Assembly (NCBI RefSeq): GCF_014873495.1
Contig: NZ_JADBGF010000001.1
Coordinates: 5,890,001 to 5,954,000 of the forward strand
Source of the DNA: Streptomyces stelliscabiei
GTDB taxonomy: Bacteria > Actinomycetota > Actinomycetes > Streptomycetales > Streptomycetaceae
Length of the DNA: 64,000 nucleotides
Direction: 5' to 3'
A program made the translations under genes and the position numbers. The notes under the pieces were generated by a model. The model searched no databases, had not been told where the DNA came from, and was given only the letters and a program-made list of their open reading frames with translations. This document shows positions 15,710 to 22,807 of this stretch, in pieces; within the stretch, counting starts at the first letter, position 1, and every line of letters begins with the position of its first letter.

Positions 15710-16960
15710 GTGACCCAGCTGTCTGTCGCGATCGTCGGCGGGTTGCACGCCGACGCCCGGCGGGCCGCCGTCGAGGCGCTGCTCGCCGGGGTCCCGGGCA
15801 GCGTCGCGCTGCACCACGACCTCTCCACCGCCGCCGACGGTCCGGACGCCAAGGTCGTCCGGACTGTCCGGGACGCCGGGGGCCTCGTCTCCACCGGCGA
15901 GACCCGGCTCGTCAACGACTGCGCCTGCTGCGCCCTGCGCGAGGACCTCGTCCCCGAACTGGAACGCCTGGCCGAGGCGGGCCTGACCCGCCTGGCCGTG
16001 GTCGAACTCTGGGACTCGGTGGAGCCGAAGGCGATGGCGGAGGTGATCGCCGCCGGCGGCCTCCGCCTCACCTCCGTGATCACGGCCGTGGACCCCGCCC
16101 TCCTCCTGCCCTGCCTCGGCAACGGCGACGACCTCGCCGACCGGGGCCTCGCCGCGGCCTCCACCGACCAGCGCACCGTCGCCGACACCTTCGCCCGCCA
16201 GCTGGAGTACGCCCCGGTCCTCGCCGTGCTCGACTCGGAGGAGGCCGACGAGGAGGACAGGGCCCTGCTGGCCCAACTCCACCCGACGGCCCAGCGGGTG
16301 CCCATCGGCGACCGGGGCCGCGCTCCTGAGGTGGCCGCAGGCCCCGACAGGGGCGCGGGGAACTGCGCGACCAGCCGCGACACACCGGCACCCGGAGACG
16401 TACGGCAACCCCTACGGCGCCCGTCCGCCCTGCTCGCGGCAGCGTTCGCCGGCTTCGACGTGGACGCGGCGGCCGCCGCCCAGCACCCCGCCTGCGCCCT
16501 CCTCCCCACGGACGCCGACGAACACGGCGTCACCACCCTCGTCTGGCACCGCCACCGCCCCTTCCACCCCGAGCGGCTCTACGCGGCACTGGAGGATCTC
16601 TGCTGCGCGGCCGCCCGCAGTCGCGGCAGGTTCTGGCTGGCCGAGCGCCCCGACACCCTGCTGCACTGGGACGCGGCCGGCGGCGCCCTGTGCGTGGAGT
16701 CGGTCGGCCCCTGGCTCGCCTCGCTGCCGGACGCCGCCTGGGACCTGGTTCCCCCGGTCCGCCGGGCCGCCGCCGCGCTCGACTGGCACCCGGAACACGG
16801 CGACCGCTGCCAGCACCTCGTCTTCACGTCCCCGGGCCTGGACCGCGACGGACTCGAACAGCTCCTGGAGTCCTGCCTGCTCACCGACACCGAGTACGCC
16901 GCCGGCCGCGCCGCCTGGGAACGGCTGCCGCGCCCCTTCGACACCTTCCTGGAGGTCTGA
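15710..16960 (+). CDS. COG0523/CobW-family protein with degenerate P-loop
   Basis: About 416 residues from GTG 15710. The COG0523 metal-binding motif CXCC is present (NDCACCALREDL, near residues 67-78), followed by the strand-turn VVELWDSVEPKAMAEVI (the ELSG/NADPxP region of the family) and a CobW C-terminal domain (VTTLVWHRHRPFHPERLYAA). The Walker A motif GXXXXGKT that should follow strand 1 is missing: the site reads IVGGLHADARRAAVEALL, so GTP hydrolysis is doubtful. Residues ~205-240 (RAPEVAAGPDRGAGNC and after) are an in-frame insertion carrying a dispersed repeat. COG0523 proteins act as zinc metallochaperones, and the place between zinc-free ribosomal genes supports that. Confidence 0.88.
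   Translation: MTQLSVAIVGGLHADARRAAVEALLAGVPGSVALHHDLSTAADGPDAKVVRTVRDAGGLVSTGETRLVNDCACCALREDLVPELERLAEAGLTRLAVVELWDSVEPKAMAEVIAAGGLRLTSVITAVDPALLLPCLGNGDDLADRGLAAASTDQRTVADTFARQLEYAPVLAVLDSEEADEEDRALLAQLHPTAQRVPIGDRGRAPEVAAGPDRGAGNCATSRDTPAPGDVRQPLRRPSALLAAAFAGFDVDAAAAAQHPACALLPTDADEHGVTTLVWHRHRPFHPERLYAALEDLCCAAARSRGRFWLAERPDTLLHWDAAGGALCVESVGPWLASLPDAAWDLVPPVRRAAAALDWHPEHGDRCQHLVFTSPGLDRDGLEQLLESCLLTDTEYAAGRAAWERLPRPFDTFLEV
16350..16370 (+). repeat. Dispersed 21-bp repeat, copy inside the COG0523 gene
   Basis: GGGGCGCGGGGAACTGCGCG followed by A, identical to the intergenic copies at 30542-30562 and 61083-61103. It is translated in frame as RGAGNCA within a stretch that interrupts the CobW fold. 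Confidence 0.9.
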
Positions 16961-16965
16961 CCGCC

Positions 16966-17199
16966 ATGCCCCGCAAGCCGGAGCGCACGCCCGCCAAGTC
17001 CCGCCCCAACCCGCTGGACCAGGCGAAGATCACGTACGTCGACTACAAGGACACCGACCTGCTGCGGCGCTTCATCTCCGACCGGGGCAAGATCCGCAGC
17101 CGCCGGGTCACCCGCGTCAGCGCCCAGCAGCAACGACAGCTCGCCCGCGCCATCAAGAACGCCCGCGAGATGGCCCTCCTGCCGCATTCCGCCCGCTGA
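16966..17199 (+). CDS. rpsR: 30S ribosomal protein S18, zinc-independent paralogue
   Basis: Seventy-seven residues from ATG 16966, five bp after the COG0523 stop. Conserved S18 core: DYKDTDLLRRFISDRGKIRS, RRVTRVSAQQQRQLARAIKN, AREMALLP. The N-terminal Cys-containing zinc site of the paralogous S18 is absent. It is last in the rpmG operon, which ends at the hairpin 17304-17337. Confidence 0.95.
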   Translation: MPRKPERTPAKSRPNPLDQAKITYVDYKDTDLLRRFISDRGKIRSRRVTRVSAQQQRQLARAIKNAREMALLPHSAR

Positions 17200-17303
17200 C
17201 GACGGCCACGGACCCCTCCACCGGCCGTCAACCGGCCCACCAACCAGCGGTCCCACCGCCGTCGAAGCCCCACCTGTCACCCTCGAACCACCACCCCCAC
17301 CCG

Positions 17304-17337
17304 GCCCCCGGGGAGGCTCCACGACCTCCCCGGGGGC
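17304..17337 (+). terminator. Terminator of the zinc-free ribosomal operon
   Basis: Perfect 13-bp stem GCCCCCGGGGAGG / CCTCCCCGGGGGC with an 8-nt loop, 105 bp after the rpsR stop. Confidence 0.8.
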
Positions 17338-17524
17338 ACTCGTTTCCCGCCATCCTGCGCACACCGGCCCCGCTCCCTGAACCGCGCGGACCCGGCCCCC
17401 GTAGGGAGGGGCAGGGGGCCATGCACCAGGACGACACCGAATCTCCCCAGCCGTTGACGGAACAGGATCGCCCCGACATACGTCTCTCCAGTGCCGCGGT
17501 GCTGTGACTGCGGGCTCACCCCTC

Positions 17525-17578
17525 GTGCACGTGCATCTGCCCGTGCATGCGCAGGTGCATCCGCTCATGCGTCGGCAC
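17525..17578 (+). repeat. Phased 12-bp repeats upstream of the DUF397 gene
   Basis: After GTGCAC (17525-17530) come four 12-bp units: GTGCATCTGCCC, GTGCATGCGCAG, GTGCATCCGCTC, ATGCGTCGGCAC. The first 19 bp (17524-17542) recur as an exact reverse complement at 18646-18664 upstream of the divergently placed ATPase gene. The shared, phased design suggests cooperative binding by one regulator at both promoters. Confidence 0.85.
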
Positions 17579-17698
17579 GTGAACGAAGCTATGATCCGGG
17601 GCAGTTGACCGCTGCATCACTGGCGGCACGGGCATCACTGGCCACACCAGTGCCAATGCGCATCAAGCGCACCACTGCACCACCCCGGGGAGCGACCT

Positions 17699-17965
17699 GT
17701 GGACCACGACGTGTACGGCGTGGATGACGTGTACAACGGCATGGCCGCGACGGAGCTGACCCAGCTCCACGCGGTGGCCTGGCAGAAGAGCCGGCACAGC
17801 AACTCGCAGGGGAACTGCGTGGAGTTCGCCCGGCTGCCCGGCGGTGAGGTGGCGGTGCGAAACTCACGCTTCCCCGACGGCCCGGCGCTCGTCTACACGC
17901 GCGCCGAGATCGAGGCGATGCTCCTGGGCGTCAAGGACGGTGAGTTCGACCACCTGGTCGGATGA
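17699..17965 (+). CDS. DUF397 protein
   Basis: Eighty-eight residues from GTG 17699. The DUF397 core is present: AWQKSRHSNSQGNCVEFARL, then GGEVAVRNSRFPDGPALVYT. DUF397 proteins are small partners of DUF5753-XRE regulators in Streptomyces (whiJ- and abaA-type loci) and have been proposed to act like antitoxins or co-repressors. A XRE/DUF5753 gene lies 0.9 kb away with an ATPase between, reproducing the typical triad. Upstream 12-bp repeats at 17525-17578 probably control it. The gene ends in a bidirectional terminator shared with the ATPase gene. Confidence 0.92.
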   Translation: MDHDVYGVDDVYNGMAATELTQLHAVAWQKSRHSNSQGNCVEFARLPGGEVAVRNSRFPDGPALVYTRAEIEAMLLGVKDGEFDHLVG

Positions 17966-18015
17966 ATCCCGCCCGGCGGCGGGGGAGCGGTGGAGTCCGC
18001 CGATGTGACACGCGT

Positions 18016-18047
18016 AGAACCGCGGCGCCGAAAGGCGCCGCGGTTCT
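18016..18047. terminator. Bidirectional terminator with GAAA tetraloop
   Basis: Perfect 14-bp stem AGAACCGCGGCGCC / GGCGCCGCGGTTCT around the tetraloop GAAA, between the convergent DUF397 and ATPase genes; its last base is in the ATPase stop codon. Confidence 0.9.
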
Positions 18048-18562
18048 CAGTGGGCGCGGTGCGGGTCCGGTGTCCGCGGCACCTGGAACAGCGCCCACAC
18101 CACCTTGCCGTTGAGCGCGCCGCCCAGCGGGTGCCAGCCCCAGCTGTCCGCGAAGGAGTCCACCAGGAACAGTCCGCGCCCGGACTCCGCCGAGAAGTCC
18201 TCGGAGTCGCCCGCGACCGGGCTGTCGTGACTGGGGTCGCGCACCGCGCACACCAACCGCTCGGTCCAGCGCATCAGATGCAGCCGTACCGGTGGATCCT
18301 GGTCGGGGCGCGACCCGTTGCCGGAGGGCAGGCCGTGCCGCAGGGCGTTGGTGACGAGTTCCGAGACCACGAGACAGACGTCGTCGAAGCGGTCGTCCAG
18401 CTTCCACTGGCCGAGGGTGCCCCGGGTGAACTGCCGTGCCTCGCGCACCGCTTCGTAGCGGGGCGGCAGCGCGCAGGAGGCGGCGTCCGACACGGTCGCG
18501 GGATCAAGTGGCGGAAGTCCCTGCCGTAAGGGTTCGAGCATGGTCGATCCATTCGTCCCCAT
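18047..18562 (-). CDS. HATPase_c ATP-binding regulator (RsbW/AbaA-type)
   Basis: About 171 residues from ATG 18562, which has GGGGAG eight nt upstream (GTG 18571 would abut the GGGGA). GHKL-fold signatures: N-box VVSELVTNALRHG with the Mg-binding Glu/Asn, and G-box ESGRGLFLVDSFADSWG. There is no histidine phosphoacceptor domain, so it belongs to the RsbW-like anti-sigma/serine kinase class that is very numerous in Streptomyces. Its position between a DUF397 gene and a DUF5753-XRE gene matches loci known to affect sporulation or antibiotics. Repeats at 18622-18663 lie 60-100 bp upstream. Confidence 0.9.
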   Translation of the reverse strand: MGTNGSTMLEPLRQGLPPLDPATVSDAASCALPPRYEAVREARQFTRGTLGQWKLDDRFDDVCLVVSELVTNALRHGLPSGNGSRPDQDPPVRLHLMRWTERLVCAVRDPSHDSPVAGDSEDFSAESGRGLFLVDSFADSWGWHPLGGALNGKVVWALFQVPRTPDPHRAH

Positions 18563-18621
18563 GCGAGGCACTCCCCGGTGTCTGCGGTCGTTGCGATGCA
18601 GCGGTGGCGCGGGACCATGGT

Positions 18622-18663
18622 TTCTGATGCGTACAGCAGATGCAAGGGCAGATGCACGTGCAC
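18622..18663 (-). repeat. Phased 12-bp repeats upstream of the ATPase gene
   Basis: Read on the minus strand: GTGCAC, then GTGCATCTGCCC, TTGCATCTGCTG, TACGCATCAGAA. The first unit and its flank are identical (19 bp, inverted in the genome) to the DUF397 promoter repeats, and orientation relative to each gene is conserved. Confidence 0.85.
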
Positions 18664-18849
18664 GCGCCCGAAATGGACCTGCCCATGCCGCTTGCTGAAC
18701 ATTTCTTCTGCCACCCTGCTCCTACTCCTCGCGCGTCCCGCCCGTCTCAGATGTTGAAGACTTTCCATTTCTGTAACCGGGCGAGTGCGGATCGGAGTGG
18801 TTTAGTGGCAGACTGCGGCCCTTGAAGAAGTTGGGGAGGCTGGACGAAC

Positions 18850-19713
18850 GTGGGCGCCGGTGAATCGAGCGGGTCGGTGGTGAGGCGGATGCTGCTGGGC
18901 TCGCATCTCAGGCGGCTGCGCGAGTCGCAGGGGATCACCCGGGAGAAGGCCGGGTACTCGATCCGCTCCTCCGAGTCGAAGATCAGCCGGATGGAACTCG
19001 GCCGGGTCAGCTTCAAGACCCGTGACGTGGAGGACCTGTTGACCCTCTACGGCGTCACCGACGAGACCGAGCGCACCTCGCTCCTCTCCCTGGCCAAGGA
19101 AGCCAATGTCGCCGGCTGGTGGCACAGCTACTCGGACGTCCTGCCCAGCTGGTTCCCCACCTACGTCGGCCTCGAAGCGGCGGCCCACCTCATCCGCAGC
19201 TACGAAGTGCAGTTCGTGCACGGCCTGTTGCAGACCGAGGCGTACGCCCACGCGGTCGTCTCCCGGGGCATGCAGGGCGCGAGCGAGGCCGAGATCGACA
19301 AGCGGGTGGCCCTGCGCATGGAGCGCCAGAAGTACCTGGTGTCCGAGAACGCCCCCGAGTTCCACTGCGTCCTCGACGAGGCCGCGCTGCGCCGGCCGTA
19401 CGGCGACCGGGAAGTGATGCGCGGTCAGCTCCAGCATCTGATCGAGATCTCGGAGCGCCCGAACGTACGGATACAGGTCATGCCGTTCAGCTTCGGCGGT
19501 CACGCCGGTGAGAGCGGCGCCTTCACCGTGCTGAGCTTCCCCGAGTCCGACCTCACCGACGTCGTCTATCTCGAACAGCTCAGCAGCGCGCTCTATCTGG
19601 ACAAGCGCGAGGACATCGCCCAGTACGAGCGGGCGATCGGGCAGCTCCAGGAGGACAGCCCGTCCACGGCCGAGAGCCGTGACCTGCTGCGGGGGCTGCT
19701 GCAGCTCTCCTGA
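18850..19713 (+). CDS. XRE-family regulator with DUF5753 (WhiJ-like)
   Basis: About 287 residues from GTG 18850 with GGGGAGG nine nt upstream. Residues ~17-70 form the XRE HTH (LGSHLRRLRESQGITREKAG, SSESKISRMELGRV). The rest is DUF5753 (AGWWHSYSDVLPSWFPTYVG, LIRSYEVQFVHGLLQTEAYA, LRMERQKYL, VRIQVMPFSFGGHAGESGAF), the sensory part usually associated with DUF397 proteins. It probably regulates the two neighbours through the 12-bp repeats; this is inferred from context. A weak stem (CCCGAGC/GCTCGGG) at 19733-19758 may end the transcript. Confidence 0.93.
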   Translation: MGAGESSGSVVRRMLLGSHLRRLRESQGITREKAGYSIRSSESKISRMELGRVSFKTRDVEDLLTLYGVTDETERTSLLSLAKEANVAGWWHSYSDVLPSWFPTYVGLEAAAHLIRSYEVQFVHGLLQTEAYAHAVVSRGMQGASEAEIDKRVALRMERQKYLVSENAPEFHCVLDEAALRRPYGDREVMRGQLQHLIEISERPNVRIQVMPFSFGGHAGESGAFTVLSFPESDLTDVVYLEQLSSALYLDKREDIAQYERAIGQLQEDSPSTAESRDLLRGLLQLS

Positions 19714-19732
19714 GGCCGCCAGCCCCGCTGTT

Positions 19733-19758
19733 CCCGAGCCTCTCCGGGTTCGCTCGGG
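19733..19758 (+). terminator. Weak hairpin after the XRE regulator
   Basis: Seven-bp stem CCCGAGC/GCTCGGG with a 12-nt loop, 20 bp after the stop codon. Confidence 0.4.
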
Positions 19759-19820
19759 GCCTTCACGGAGTCTCCCGAGTAACCCTCCAACTCCCCTTAC
19801 CCAGACGTACGATGACGAGT

Positions 19821-19834
19821 GATCAATCTTGATC
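19821..19834. promoter_or_regulatory. Palindromic operator candidate before aldehyde dehydrogenase
   Basis: GATCAA-TC-TTGATC, a perfect 6-bp inverted repeat. It lies 8 bp after a possible -10 TACGAT (19808-19813), hence at the expected transcription start, and 24 bp before the ATG at 19858. It would suit a repressor. Confidence 0.5.
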
Positions 19835-19857
19835 GATGCCGACTGATTGAGGATCAC

Positions 19858-21318
19858 ATGTCGTCCTACTTCACCGACCTGGCACAGCAGTACATCGGCG
19901 GCGAGTGGCGCCCGGGTTCAGGCTCCTGGGACATCATCGACTTCAACCCGTACGACGACGCGAAGCTCGCGTCGATCACCATCGCCACGGTCGACGAGGT
20001 GGACGAGGCCTACCGGGCCGCCAGGACGGCGCAGAAGGAATGGGCCCAGGTCAACGCCTACGCGCGTCGCGCGGTCTTCGAGAAGGCCCTCGCCCTCATC
20101 GAGGAGCGCGAGCAGGAGATCACCGAGGTGATCATCGCCGAGCTGGGCGGCACGCATCTGAAGGCCGGGTTCGAGCTGCACCTCGCCAAGGAGTTCCTGC
20201 GCGAATCGATCCAGCTGGTGCTGCGCCCCGAGGGCAGAATCCTTCCGTCGCCGGTCGAGGGCAAGGAGAACCGCCTCTACCGCGTACCGGTCGGCGTCGT
20301 GGGCGTCATCAGCCCCTTCAACTTCCCCTTCCTGCTCTCGGTCAAGTCGGTCGCCCCGGCCCTCGCCCTCGGCAACGGCGTCGTGCTGAAGCCGCACCAG
20401 AACACCCCCATCACCGGTGGCACCCTGGTCGCGAAGATCTTCGAGGACGCCGGCCTGCCCGGCGGGCTGCTCAACGTCGTCGTCACCGACATCGCCGAGA
20501 TAGGCGACGCCTTCATCGAGCACCCGATCCCCAAGGTCATCTCCTTCACCGGCTCCGACAAGGTCGGCCGCCACGTCGCCACCGTCGCCGCCTCGAACTT
20601 CAAGCGCGCGATCCTCGAACTGGGCGGCAACAGCGCCCTGGTGGTCCTGGACGACGCGGACATCGACTACGCCGTCGACGCCGCCGTCTTCTCGCGCTAC
20701 GTCCACCAGGGCCAGGTCTGCATGGCCGCCAACCGCGTCCTGGTCGACCGTTCCGTCCAGGCCGAGTTCACCGAGAAGTTCGTGGCCAAGGTGAAGTCCC
20801 TGAAGGTCGGCGACCCGAGCGACCCCTCGACGGTCATCGGCCCGGTCATCAACGCCTCCCAGGCGGACGCCCTCAGGGGCGTCGTCGAGCAGGCCCTCGC
20901 CGAGGGAGCCACCGCGCTCGTCCACGGTTCCACGACCGACAACCTGGTCGAGCCGTCCGTCCTCATCGGCCTCCCCGCCGACTCCTCCCTCCTGCGGCAG
21001 GAGGTCTTCGGCCCGGTCGCCTTCCTCGTCCCCTTCGACGGCGAGGAGGAGGCCGTCGCCCTCGTCAACGACACCCCGTACGGCCTCAGCGGCGCCGTCC
21101 ACACCGCCGACATCGAGCGGGGCGTGAACTTCGCCAAGCAGATCGACACCGGGATGTTCCACGTCAACGACGGCACCGTCCACGACGAGCCCCTCGTCCC
21201 CTTCGGCGGCGAGAAGCACTCCGGCGTCGGCCGCCTGAACGGCGACACCGCGGTGGACGCGTTCACCACCCAGAAGTGGATATCGGTCCAGCACAAGCGG
21301 AGCTTCTTCCCGTTCTGA
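19858..21318 (+). CDS. NAD(P)-dependent aldehyde dehydrogenase
   Basis: About 486 residues, normal for the family. ATG 19858 is preceded by GAGG six nt upstream; the frame's earlier GTG overlaps the operator. Catalytic Cys ~288 in HQGQVCMAANRV, general-base Glu ~254 in ILELGGNSAL, cofactor loop FTGSDKVGRHV, and the substrate-tunnel motif SPFNFPFLLSVKSVAPALA. The GQVCMAANRVLV and late GEKHSGVGRLNG motifs are those of benzaldehyde/vanillin/salicylaldehyde dehydrogenases, so an aromatic aldehyde is the likely substrate. The gene stands alone, ending at a strong hairpin, with its own palindromic operator; inducible expression is expected. Confidence 0.93.
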   Translation: MSSYFTDLAQQYIGGEWRPGSGSWDIIDFNPYDDAKLASITIATVDEVDEAYRAARTAQKEWAQVNAYARRAVFEKALALIEEREQEITEVIIAELGGTHLKAGFELHLAKEFLRESIQLVLRPEGRILPSPVEGKENRLYRVPVGVVGVISPFNFPFLLSVKSVAPALALGNGVVLKPHQNTPITGGTLVAKIFEDAGLPGGLLNVVVTDIAEIGDAFIEHPIPKVISFTGSDKVGRHVATVAASNFKRAILELGGNSALVVLDDADIDYAVDAAVFSRYVHQGQVCMAANRVLVDRSVQAEFTEKFVAKVKSLKVGDPSDPSTVIGPVINASQADALRGVVEQALAEGATALVHGSTTDNLVEPSVLIGLPADSSLLRQEVFGPVAFLVPFDGEEEAVALVNDTPYGLSGAVHTADIERGVNFAKQIDTGMFHVNDGTVHDEPLVPFGGEKHSGVGRLNGDTAVDAFTTQKWISVQHKRSFFPF

Positions 21319-21343
21319 TCCACCCGGGACCGGTTTCCGGCCC

Positions 21344-21382
21344 ACGGACCCTTGCGGACAGAACCTGACCGCAAGGGTCCGT
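21344..21382 (+). terminator. Strong terminator after aldehyde dehydrogenase
   Basis: Perfect 14-bp stem ACGGACCCTTGCGG / CCGCAAGGGTCCGT with an 11-nt loop, 26 bp after the stop. Confidence 0.9.
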
Positions 21383-21443
21383 AACTTGGTCGGTGTCAGA
21401 GGGGCTCACCCGAGTCCCCCGGTCCGGCGAGAGGCAGACGGTC

Positions 21444-21992
21444 ATGGTCACGCACGTGAGCGCGGAGGCGAAGGGCGACGAGCGAGGGGCGCTGCTGTCC
21501 TTCCTGGAGGAGCAGCGCGGGGGCATCCGGCGCGCGGTGCTCGGCCTGACCGACGAGCAGGCGTCGGCCAAGCCCAGCGCCAGCGACCTGTCCCTGGCCG
21601 GACTCCTCAAGCACGTCGTCGAGGTCGAGCAGAGCTGGGTCGCCCGGGCCAAGGCCGAGGCCCCGGCGGTGCGGCGCGACGAGTCGAACTGGCACGAGAC
21701 CTTCGCCCTGGTCGGCGACGAGACGGTGGAGTCGCAGCTCGCGTACTGGGAGAAGGTCGCCGCCGAGACGGAGTCCTTCATCCGGTCGGTGCCCAGCCTC
21801 GACGACACCTTCGCCCTGCCGAACGACCCCTGGTTCCCGCCGGAGGGCCGTGTCTCCATGCGCTGGCTGGCCCTGCACCTCATCCGCGAGACCGCCCGGC
21901 ACGCGGGCCACGCCGACATCATCCGTGAGTCGCTGGACGGCGCCACCGCCTTCGAGCTGGTGGCGAAGGAGCAGGGGACGAGCTGGGGCTGA
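21444..21992 (+). CDS. DinB/DUF664 family protein
   Basis: About 182 residues from ATG 21444 (GAGAGG nine nt upstream); the GTG at 21393 lies against the preceding terminator. The DinB four-helix-bundle metal site is visible: first His in LLKHVVEVEQSWVAR, then the pair in HLIRETARHAGHADIIRES. Members of this superfamily are metal-dependent thiol transferases (mycothiol or bacillithiol S-transferases). The DUF664 group in actinomycetes is thought to use mycothiol, but the substrate here is unknown. The PadR gene follows after 25 bp on the same strand. Confidence 0.87.
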   Translation: MVTHVSAEAKGDERGALLSFLEEQRGGIRRAVLGLTDEQASAKPSASDLSLAGLLKHVVEVEQSWVARAKAEAPAVRRDESNWHETFALVGDETVESQLAYWEKVAAETESFIRSVPSLDDTFALPNDPWFPPEGRVSMRWLALHLIRETARHAGHADIIRESLDGATAFELVAKEQGTSWG

Positions 21993-22017
21993 TCCCCCTG
22001 GTTCTACGCTTGGGCGC

Positions 22018-22659
22018 ATGTCAGCGATCCGTCTTCTCGTGCTCGGCGCCGTGCGCCAGCACGGGCGGGCCCACGGCTACCAGGTCCGCAACGACCTGGA
22101 GTACTGGGGCGCGCACGAGTGGTCCAACGCCAAGCCCGGCTCGATCTACCACGCCCTGAAGCAGATGGCGAAGCAGGGACTGCTGCTCGCGCACGAGATC
22201 GCCCCCTCGACGGCCGGCGGGCCGCCCCGTACCGAGTACGAGATCACGGAACAGGGCACCGAGGAGTACCTCCGGCTCGTGCGCGAGTCCCTCACCGCCT
22301 ACGACCAGCAGCCGGACATCCTCTCCGCCGCCCTCGGCACCATGGTCGACCTCGGCCGGGAGGAGGTGCTCGGGCTCCTGGAGGAGCGGGTGCGGTCCAT
22401 CGAGAAGTGGCGCCGGTCCGTGACCGAGTACTACACCCCCGAGGACGGACCCGGCCAGCTCGGCCACATCGGCGAGATCATGAACTACTGGATCCACTCC
22501 GCCGACACGGGCGCCGACTGGACCCGCGGCCTCATCGCCCGCATCCGCGCCGGCGCCTACACGTTCGCAGGCGAGGGCGCCCCTTTCATCGGCGTCCTCT
22601 CAGAGGGCCAGGAAAACCCCTACGCAACGGGCGAACCCCACCCGGGCGACACCCACTGA
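22018..22659 (+). CDS. PadR-family transcriptional regulator
   Basis: About 213 residues from ATG 22018. The winged helix is at the N-terminus: IRLLVLGAVRQHGRAHGYQV, NAKPGSIYHALKQMAKQGL, and the wing RTEYEITEQGTEEY. The C-terminal half contains the Vir-type four-helix dimerization region, typical of the longer PadR subfamily. A -10 TACGCT sits 7 nt before the ATG, so transcription is probably leaderless and independent of the DinB gene. PadR proteins repress phenolic-acid or multidrug genes on ligand binding; the aromatic-type aldehyde dehydrogenase nearby is a possible target. Confidence 0.9.
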   Translation: MSAIRLLVLGAVRQHGRAHGYQVRNDLEYWGAHEWSNAKPGSIYHALKQMAKQGLLLAHEIAPSTAGGPPRTEYEITEQGTEEYLRLVRESLTAYDQQPDILSAALGTMVDLGREEVLGLLEERVRSIEKWRRSVTEYYTPEDGPGQLGHIGEIMNYWIHSADTGADWTRGLIARIRAGAYTFAGEGAPFIGVLSEGQENPYATGEPHPGDTH

Positions 22660-22713
22660 CAACCCTGCACCCGCCTCAGCTACGGGGCACGTCGCGCGCA
22701 ACCGCAAGCGTCA

Positions 22714-22734
22714 GGGGCGCGGGGAACGGCGCGA
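22714..22734 (+). repeat. Dispersed 21-bp repeat, variant copy
   Basis: GGGGCGCGGGGAACGGCGCG plus A, one mismatch from the family consensus, in the 148-bp gap between the convergent PadR and glutamate decarboxylase genes. Confidence 0.8.
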
Positions 22735-22807
22735 CAAGCCACAACCCACCCGCACCCGCCCAACCACCCGCACCCCCTCCCACCCTCCAGGCGCCCCACC
22801 CGCACCC

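Larger units (their letters stand above)
17200..17698. other. Gene-free 499-bp region between rpsR and the DUF397 gene
   Basis: It holds the rpsR operon terminator (17304-17337) and four tandem 12-bp repeats (17531-17578) upstream of the DUF397 gene. No frame has coding bias. AT content rises around 17580-17660, as expected for a promoter. Confidence 0.7.
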
